From assembly GCA_035478595.1 (NCBI GenBank), contig DATIJL010000005.1, forward strand, positions 1 through 52,184: DNA of 52,184 nt, given 5' to 3'. Origin of the DNA: Candidatus Chromulinivoraceae bacterium (lineage in GTDB: Bacteria > Patescibacteriota > Saccharimonadia > Saccharimonadales > Saccharimonadaceae). Positions 47,340 through 52,184 of the stretch are shown here, one piece after another. Within the stretch, counting starts at the first letter, position 1. Each line of letters starts with the position of its first letter. The position numbers and the translations under genes are program-made. Under the pieces are notes generated by a model, which ran no database searches, was not told where the DNA came from, and saw only the letters and a program-made list of their open reading frames with translations.

Positions 47340-48119
47340 ATGGAGCTTTTACGATTACCAAACAAACGCTCGCTTTTTAGTGAGATCATCTATGTCGGAT
47401 TAAACCTTGCACTTGCCGCGGCTATTCTGGGAGTTGTATGGGCGATAGAAACACCTTGGGTAGCTTTCCTTCTTATACTTTTAAGTAAGTGGCGCGTTCT
47501 TGCAGTGAGGCCCCGCTATTGGTTTGCCAACCTACAGTCTAACATTGTCGACATTATTGTAGGTCTTAGTATCGTGGTGTTGTTGTATGCTGCAAATGGC
47601 GCACTCGTCGTACAAGTCCTTATTGCGCTTCTGTATGCATTTTGGTTGCTGTTTATTAAGCCACGTTCCAAGAGATCATTTGTCGCTGTACAAGCGGGTG
47701 CCGCAACCTTTTTAGGCGTCACAGCCCTCATGACTGTATCGTATGGTTGGTGGTCGTCACTTGTTGTGCTACTTATGTGGGTGATAGGATACAGCGCAGC
47801 TCGTCACGTACTTGGTAGCTATGAAGAAGCGCACGTCTCATTCTATAGCCTTGCATGGGGACTTATATTTGCTGAACTTGGTTGGTTGTTTTACCACTGG
47901 ACGTTCGCATATAGCATTCCCGGTGCGGGTGGTGTAAAACTGCCACAGGGAGCACTCATTACGATTGCCCTCAGTTTTGTGGCCGAGCGGGCCTATGCTA
48001 GTTACGAAAAGCATGGCTCTGTTCACTCGAACGATATGATCATGCCTCTACTATTATCAGTCAGCGTCATTCTTATTTTGGTTGTTTTCTTTAATACGGT
48101 AAATGTTGGCGCAGTTTAA
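47340..48119 (+). CDS. Polytopic membrane protein of unknown function
   Basis: A 259-residue hydrophobic protein with about seven to eight membrane helices and few polar loops. No family recognised. It lies between the LCP gene and htrA on the same strand with its own close -10 element. Conserved-looking features include LLSKWRVLAVRPRYWF and a HVLGSYEEAHVSFYS loop. May work in the envelope with its neighbours; function not assignable. Confidence 0.7.
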   Translation: MELLRLPNKRSLFSEIIYVGLNLALAAAILGVVWAIETPWVAFLLILLSKWRVLAVRPRYWFANLQSNIVDIIVGLSIVVLLYAANGALVVQVLIALLYAFWLLFIKPRSKRSFVAVQAGAATFLGVTALMTVSYGWWSSLVVLLMWVIGYSAARHVLGSYEEAHVSFYSLAWGLIFAELGWLFYHWTFAYSIPGAGGVKLPQGALITIALSFVAERAYASYEKHGSVHSNDMIMPLLLSVSVILILVVFFNTVNVGAV

Positions 48120-48152
48120 GCATTGATTCAGTTTAGGAGGGTAGGCTAAAAG

Positions 48153-49385
48153 GTGATGGAAGAGAACGATACAAAACACAAAGAACAAGAAACGGTAGTG
48201 TCTGTGACACCTAAGGCGCATGCAACAGAATCAGTAGTGGTCGCACGAAAACGATCACCTCGTAAGCTCATCGCCATTATTATCGTTCTTATTATCGCAC
48301 TGTGTATTATCGCAGGTATCGTTGGTGCGAAAATCTATTCGTACGTTGCTGGTAATCAGGCATCTAATGTAGCGCAACACCAAACAGTTGCTAATGATGG
48401 AAATAAGCCAGTGACACAAGAAGAGACGGATATTGCTAATGTTGTTAGTAAGGTTTCGCCAAGTGTGGTTTCAATCCTTACTACATCGCCAAGTACTTCA
48501 TCAGACTATGCCACTCAGGAAAGTGCTGGAACGGGCATCATTATTAGCAAAGATGGTTACATCCTGACGAACAAGCATGTGATTGATGGTGCTACAACGG
48601 TGAGTATCGCGCTTTCTGACGGTACTACATATGACAACGTACAAGTGCTTGGCAGTGACCCGCTCAATGACGTAGCATTCCTGAAAGTACCTAACGTGAA
48701 TAATCTGACACCAGCAGAACTTGGAGATTCTTCGACTATTCAAGTAGGTCAAAAGGTCATAGCAATTGGAAACTCACTCGGCCAGTATCAGAATACGGTT
48801 ACGAGCGGAATTATTTCGGGAACCGGCCGTCCTATCTCTGCACAATCTGGTAGTACGGTTGAAAATCTGACGGACCTTATCCAGACAGATGCCGCAATTA
48901 ACCCTGGCAACTCAGGTGGTCCGCTTCTCAACCTAAGCGGTCAGGTCATCGGTATTAATACGGCAATCATTCAGGACGCCCAGGGTATCGGATTCTCGAT
49001 TCCGGTTGATGCCACCAAGGGAATCATGAAGGGTGTGCTAGCCGGTAAAGGCGTGCACCGTGCCTTTCTCGGCGTGAACTATATTCCTATTGCTGCCGAC
49101 GTTGCAAAGCACTATAACTTATCAGTTAAGCAAGGCGGCTATGTCTTTAATGGTGATAGCAAGACGGCTGTTGTAAGTGGTGGTCCGGCAGATAGAGCTG
49201 GTATTAAAGATAAAGACATTATTACCAAAGTTGGTAGTATAGGTGTTGGGGCACGTGGCGATGTATCAAGCCTTGTAGCGGAATATGCACCTGGTGATAC
49301 AATTCAGCTGACAATCCTACGCGGTGACCAGACGCTTACCGTTAACGTAACTCTTTCTGAGTATACGGGAAACAGCGGAAGCTAA
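48153..49385 (+). CDS. HtrA/DegP-type serine protease
   Basis: A 410-residue membrane-anchored quality-control protease. N-terminal cytoplasmic tail, one membrane helix (about 38-60), trypsin-like domain with His142 (NKHVIDG), Asp173 (NDVAFLKV) and Ser254 (GNSGGPLL), then one PDZ domain (about 305-400 with SGGPADRAGIKDKDIITKV). Start GTG 48153 or ATG 48156; AGGAGG at 48136-48141 lies 11-14 nt upstream. It degrades misfolded exported proteins. Overlaps the convergent prmC gene by 4 bp; its terminator is inside prmC. Confidence 0.93.
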   Translation: MMEENDTKHKEQETVVSVTPKAHATESVVVARKRSPRKLIAIIIVLIIALCIIAGIVGAKIYSYVAGNQASNVAQHQTVANDGNKPVTQEETDIANVVSKVSPSVVSILTTSPSTSSDYATQESAGTGIIISKDGYILTNKHVIDGATTVSIALSDGTTYDNVQVLGSDPLNDVAFLKVPNVNNLTPAELGDSSTIQVGQKVIAIGNSLGQYQNTVTSGIISGTGRPISAQSGSTVENLTDLIQTDAAINPGNSGGPLLNLSGQVIGINTAIIQDAQGIGFSIPVDATKGIMKGVLAGKGVHRAFLGVNYIPIAADVAKHYNLSVKQGGYVFNGDSKTAVVSGGPADRAGIKDKDIITKVGSIGVGARGDVSSLVAEYAPGDTIQLTILRGDQTLTVNVTLSEYTGNSGS

Positions 49386-50236
49386 AGTTTTTCTAACACG
49401 ATAATAAACCCGCGCTTTGCCCGTACGGCAAAGCCGCGGGTTTTTGCGTAGGTACTGATTGCTGCATGTTGACGAGGATCAGCCTCAAGAAATACAAGAC
49501 CATTCGCGGTAATGCGCGGGGAAGCCTCGTCGATCAATTTATAAATCAGAGCAAGGCCATCGTTATCAGCAAATAAGGCAAGAGCCGGTTCGTAGTTGGT
49601 TTCGGGCGAACGCTCCCATTCCGGATCAACGTAAGGCAAGTTGGCGATAATGATGTCGGGGGAGAATGGGTAATCAGTCAAAAGATCACTCAAGATAGGT
49701 GTGACCTCGGCTTTTAGAGCTTTTGCATTTGACTTTGCAACATTAAGCGCATGGTTGCTGATATCGCAAATAGTAATGTCGAGTTCTGGATGTTCGAGCT
49801 TGGCAGTTATACCGAGGCAGCCACTACCAGTTCCGATATCTACCAGCCGCTTTGGTATGTCGTGAATAAGTGAAAAGGCTGGTGGCAAAAGTTCATCTAG
49901 CAAAGTAATAATCGTTTCCGAATCGGGGCGGGGAATTAGTGTTGCCGGGGTTACTTTGAATGGTCGACCATAAAATTCTTTATGACCTATGATGTAGGCT
50001 ACTGGTGTACGATCAAGCCGTAGTTCTATGCGAGCATCAGCAATCTCGAGGTTTCTGGACTCAAGCTGCTCATCGTCGTGAGCATGCAGATACGTCCGAC
50101 TTTTACGAAGGGTATGGGCTAAAATGATTTCAGCATCAAGGCGAGGTGTCGGAATGCCCGCGTTTTTGAGACGGGCGGCGGCTGCTAACAGCCAGTCTTT
50201 AATTACTTGCGTTTTTAGCAGCGAGTTCTCGTTCAT
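49382..50236 (-). CDS. prmC: Release-factor glutamine methyltransferase PrmC
   Basis: Methylates the Gln of the GGQ motif in release factors. The 284-residue protein has the N-terminal RF-binding helix bundle and a SAM-binding Rossmann domain with [11 protein letters not shown]. The catalytic motif, normally NPPY, reads NLPY (199-202). The ATG at 50236 overlaps the end of prfA by 38 bp, so it is translated after prfA; Shine-Dalgarno weak. The pairing with prfA fits its job. Confidence 0.93.
   Translation of the reverse strand: MNENSLLKTQVIKDWLLAAAARLKNAGIPTPRLDAEIILAHTLRKSRTYLHAHDDEQLESRNLEIADARIELRLDRTPVAYIIGHKEFYGRPFKVTPATLIPRPDSETIITLLDELLPPAFSLIHDIPKRLVDIGTGSGCLGITAKLEHPELDITICDISNHALNVAKSNAKALKAEVTPILSDLLTDYPFSPDIIIANLPYVDPEWERSPETNYEPALALFADNDGLALIYKLIDEASPRITANGLVFLEADPRQHAAISTYAKTRGFAVRAKRGFIIVLEKL
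49406..49445 (+). terminator. htrA terminator embedded in prmC
   Basis: Stem AAACCCGCG-CTTTGCC (49406-49421) with GGCAAAG-C-CGCGGGTTT (49427-49443), one bulge, followed by more Ts (TTTTT at 49441-49445). It lies wholly in the prmC C-terminal coding region. Confidence 0.8.
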
Positions 50237-51269
50237 AACTTTGTAGGTGCTCTATTAGGTCATCAATTTGGCCGTTCATTGCAGCGGGAATATTACTGCG
50301 CGAGTATCCGATACGGTGATCTGTAATGCGATCCTGAGGAAAGTTATAGGTGCGGATTTTTTCGCTGCGGTCGCCTGAGCCAATGAGGCTGCGGCGTTCG
50401 GCGGCAAGCTTAGACTGTTCAGCGTCGATTTTTTGCTGCAGGAGACGAGCTCGAAGAACACCCATAGCTTTCTCTTTGTTTTTAATTTGTGATTTTTCAT
50501 CCTGGTTAGTTACAACCATGCCACTTGGAATGTGGGTAATACGTACCGCGGAGTCGGTTGTATTGACCGACTGCCCGCCATGGCCGCTGGCGCGGTAAAT
50601 ATCTATGCGCAGATCGTTTGGATTAATTTCGATATCTGTCTCTTCGGCCTCGGGTAGGACTGCCACGGTAACCGTACTGGTGTGGATACGCCCCTGAGAT
50701 TCGGTTGACGGTACGCGCTGAACGCGGTGCACACCAGATTCGAACTTAAGTTGCGCATAGGGCGAATCGCCGCTAATTTTAAAGACAACTTCTTTATAGC
50801 CACCCGTGTCGTTGGCACTTTCGCTTATGAGTTCTGTTTTTAGACTATGCATTTCGCAGTAGCGCAAATACATACGGTAGAGCTCGGCGGCAAATAAACT
50901 AGCTTCATCGCCGCCCGCACCAGCACGGATCTCTATAATGACGTTCTTCTCGTCGTTAGGGTCTTTTGGTGCCAGTTTTATAAACAGGTCGTCCTCAAGC
51001 TTGGCGAGTTTTGCTTCGTCCTCGCTAATTTCCATTTTAGCGAGCTCTGCAAGCTCATCGTTACCATTTGCTAACTCGCGCGCCTCTACCAGGTGAGCTT
51101 CAAGCGTTTGACGCTCAATGGCGAGTGCTAAAATCCCGTCCAGTTCGGTAAAACGCCGGTTTTTTGCAGAAAATTCCGGGTCATTGTATGCACTTGGCGA
51201 TGCCAAAAAATCAGCCAATTTGGCTTTTTCGGCTTGGAGGTCTGGGATATTGAGGGTAATACTTGGCAT
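50199..51269 (-). CDS. prfA: Peptide chain release factor 1
   Basis: Recognises UAA and UAG stops. The 356-residue protein has GAGGDEA, the codon-recognition tripeptide as PST (187-189; usually PxT such as PAT), and GGQ (231-233) in [11 protein letters not shown]. Starts 3 nt after the stop of the upstream small membrane protein gene. Since UGA also acts as stop in this window, an RF2 is expected elsewhere. Coupled with prmC downstream. Confidence 0.95.
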   Translation of the reverse strand: MPSITLNIPDLQAEKAKLADFLASPSAYNDPEFSAKNRRFTELDGILALAIERQTLEAHLVEARELANGNDELAELAKMEISEDEAKLAKLEDDLFIKLAPKDPNDEKNVIIEIRAGAGGDEASLFAAELYRMYLRYCEMHSLKTELISESANDTGGYKEVVFKISGDSPYAQLKFESGVHRVQRVPSTESQGRIHTSTVTVAVLPEAEETDIEINPNDLRIDIYRASGHGGQSVNTTDSAVRITHIPSGMVVTNQDEKSQIKNKEKAMGVLRARLLQQKIDAEQSKLAAERRSLIGSGDRSEKIRTYNFPQDRITDHRIGYSRSNIPAAMNGQIDDLIEHLQSYERELAAKNASN

Positions 51270-51272
51270 AAT

Positions 51273-51599
51273 TTACTGCTTTTTCTGGGTTGCTAAAAGG
51301 ACGATTCCAATGATAAGCGCGGGAAGCCAGGTTAAAACTCCCACGGTACCTGTGAGGAAGAGAAGTACGTTAAGGCCGGTTGTAAGCGCTGACTGGCTAC
51401 CGAACAGTTCGCTGTCGGTTGAAGAATTTCCGGCAAAAACAAAGTTCATCAACGCATATATAATAACCGTTACGATAATAAGTGCCGTAGGTGTGACAAG
51501 CAAGGTTATGCCAGCGATCTTGCGCCCGTTACGCTTTTTTGATGGTTCGAGCGGCTGTGGTACTGGCGGATTGTACTGGTCTTGCTGTGGTTGCATCAT
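51273..51599 (-). CDS. Small membrane protein with Pro/Gln-rich N-terminus
   Basis: A 108-residue protein. A Pro/Gln-rich cytoplasmic start (QPQQDQYNPPVPQPLEPSKK) is followed by two membrane helices (about 28-50 and 77-102) and a short KKQ tail. Similar layout occurs in DUF4190-like or tandem-helix proteins, but no family is certain. AAAGGAAG sits just before the ATG pair (51599/51596). A promoter with minus-strand TACAAT (51629-51624) lies after the rpmE terminator, and prfA follows 3 nt after its stop. Confidence 0.65.
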   Translation of the reverse strand: MMQPQQDQYNPPVPQPLEPSKKRNGRKIAGITLLVTPTALIIVTVIIYALMNFVFAGNSSTDSELFGSQSALTTGLNVLLFLTGTVGVLTWLPALIIGIVLLATQKKQ

Positions 51600-51623
51600 C
51601 TTCCTTTGGTTATCTTCTCTTAT

Positions 51624-51652
51624 ATTGTAACAAAAAGAGACCTCTTTATCAG
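51624..51652 (-). promoter_or_regulatory. Promoter of the orf-prfA-prmC unit
   Basis: Minus strand CTGATA (51652-51647), 17-nt spacer, TACAAT (51629-51624). It overlaps the rpmE terminator. Confidence 0.55.
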
Positions 51653-51664
51653 TAGTGAGGTCTC
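51632..51664 (-). terminator. rpmE terminator
   Basis: On the minus strand stem GAGACCTC/GAGGTCTC (51664-51657 and 51644-51637) with a 12-nt loop and TTTTT. Confidence 0.85.
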
Positions 51665-51679
51665 CTTAAGGTAAAAACG

Positions 51680-52000
51680 CTAGTTTTCGGTTTTTTTACT
51701 TTTGAGGGCGTTAAGCTTTTTAGCCTTAGACGCAAGTTGTTCCTTGCGAGCTTCAGCGGCAGCAAAACGAGCCTTAAAGCGGTCGACACGACCTTCGGTG
51801 TCGATGATCTTTTCTTCGCCCGTAAAGAATGGGTGAGAAGCTGATGAGATGTGGACTTTAACGAGTGGGTATTCGTTGCCATCTTCCCATTTAATAGTTT
51901 CGTTGGTTTGCGCTGTACTTTGTGTAAGGAAGGCAAACCCAGCCACGTCGTCGCTAAATACGACCGGGCGGTAGTTAGTTGGGTGTATACTGCTTTTCAT
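51680..52000 (-). CDS. rpmE: Large ribosomal subunit protein L31, type B-like
   Basis: From ATG 52000 a 106-residue protein beginning [18 protein letters not shown], with [20 protein letters not shown], matching the non-zinc (type B) L31 core; the zinc cysteines of type A are absent. The Ala/Lys-rich C-terminal extension is long. The frame to 52123 is excluded because the promoter (minus strand TTGACT 52038-52033, 17-nt spacer, TACAAT 52015-52010) leaves only 9 nt before ATG 52000. The leader is about 2 nt, so the gene is nearly leaderless. Confidence 0.92.
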   Translation of the reverse strand: MKSSIHPTNYRPVVFSDDVAGFAFLTQSTAQTNETIKWEDGNEYPLVKVHISSASHPFFTGEEKIIDTEGRVDRFKARFAAAEARKEQLASKAKKLNALKSKKTEN

Positions 52001-52009
52001 ATCCCGACT

Positions 52010-52038
52010 ATTGTATCTGTTTTTGGGGGAAAAGTCAA
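52010..52038 (-). promoter_or_regulatory. rpmE promoter
   Basis: Minus strand TTGACT, 17-nt spacer, TACAAT; start codon 9 nt past the -10. Confidence 0.85.
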
Positions 52039-52107
52039 AGGGTAATGCTTGGTGCAAACGAGTTGGTAATGGAGTGGGTAAATAATTTGTGCGGATGTTT
52101 ATAAAAA

Positions 52108-52136
52108 CAAAAAAACTACGCATTTTAGAGCATAGC
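52108..52136 (-). terminator. Terminator of the truncated edge gene
   Basis: On the minus strand CTATGC-TCTAAAAT-GCGTAG (one G-U pair) followed by a run of seven Ts. Confidence 0.6.
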
Positions 52137-52184
52137 TTACGAATATTCGGGGTACTGCTTCGGGCGACCGCTCACTGCCTTGTC
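52137..52184 (-). CDS. C-terminal end of a protein gene (partial)
   Basis: The last 15 codons of an open frame on the minus strand, running out of the window (reads [15 protein letters not shown], then TAA). A terminator follows directly. In many bacteria rho precedes rpmE, but the fragment is too short to identify. Confidence 0.4.
   Translation of the reverse strand, partial: DKAVSGRPKQYPEYS

Overview
The window looks like chromosomal DNA of a Patescibacteria/CPR bacterium, most likely a Saccharibacteria (TM7) relative; this is inferred, not proven. Reasons: compact gene packing, short versions of universal proteins (a roughly 590-residue IF-2, a four-domain S1, a 181-residue adenylate kinase without LID insert), a KGG-motif protein, VKOR, type IV pilin, LytR-CpsA-Psr proteins and a TagF-like transferase. 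UGA is used as an ordinary stop (for example at ftsA and the sugar transferase), which argues against the UGA-glycine code of Absconditabacteria and Gracilibacteria.

Layout. 1-950: 3' end of a 23S rRNA gene, 5S rRNA and a possible small structured RNA. 1.1-9.7 kb: KGG protein, zincin, ROK kinase, a tiny LPQTG protein, rpsA, infB, an acidic repeat membrane protein, a small acidic protein, then fmt and def on the minus strand. 9.7-18.1 kb: priA (minus), a degenerate phosphoribosyltransferase, winged-helix protein, recJ, a GC-rich bPH-type membrane protein, rpsU-yqeY-adk-map and murI (minus). 18.1-25.7 kb: ftsA-ftsZ-nrdR-thioredoxin-like-VKOR, then a T-box leader controlling a GNAT gene and ileS. 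25.8-34.7 kb: pilin and a polysaccharide/teichoic-acid-like envelope locus (Wzz, initiating sugar transferase, a broken GT2, Wzy, TagF-like, GT2, Wzx, VanZ, LCP), with an A+T-rich core. 34.8-37.1 kb: orphan region with small, unusually GC-rich ORFs separated by AT-rich promoters. 37.1-52.2 kb: zincin, two surface proteins, galU, rplU, ABC exporter, parA-parB, lepB, a second LCP, membrane protein, HtrA, and a minus-strand rpmE-orf-prfA-prmC block.

How it fits together. The gene set covers translation (rpsA, infB, rpsU, rplU, rpmE, prfA/prmC, ileS, N-terminal maturation by fmt/def/map), division (ftsA, ftsZ, murI), chromosome maintenance (parAB, priA, recJ) and a large envelope programme (polymer synthesis, LCP attachment, VKOR disulfide formation, HtrA quality control, signal peptidase).

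The strongest unifying signal is transcriptional. Many genes (priA, murI, ftsA, lepB, pilin, galU, two orphans, rpmE, rpsU and others) have a good -10 element 6-10 nt before the start codon. They should therefore make leaderless or nearly leaderless mRNA, while operon-internal genes carry Shine-Dalgarno sequences. Several starts are corrected here on that basis. Other notable points are an NrdR lacking all four zinc cysteines, high-GC orphan genes that look imported, an unusual T-box terminator, and terminators embedded in convergent genes. All functional calls rest on reading translated sequence and motifs by eye; no database search was run.
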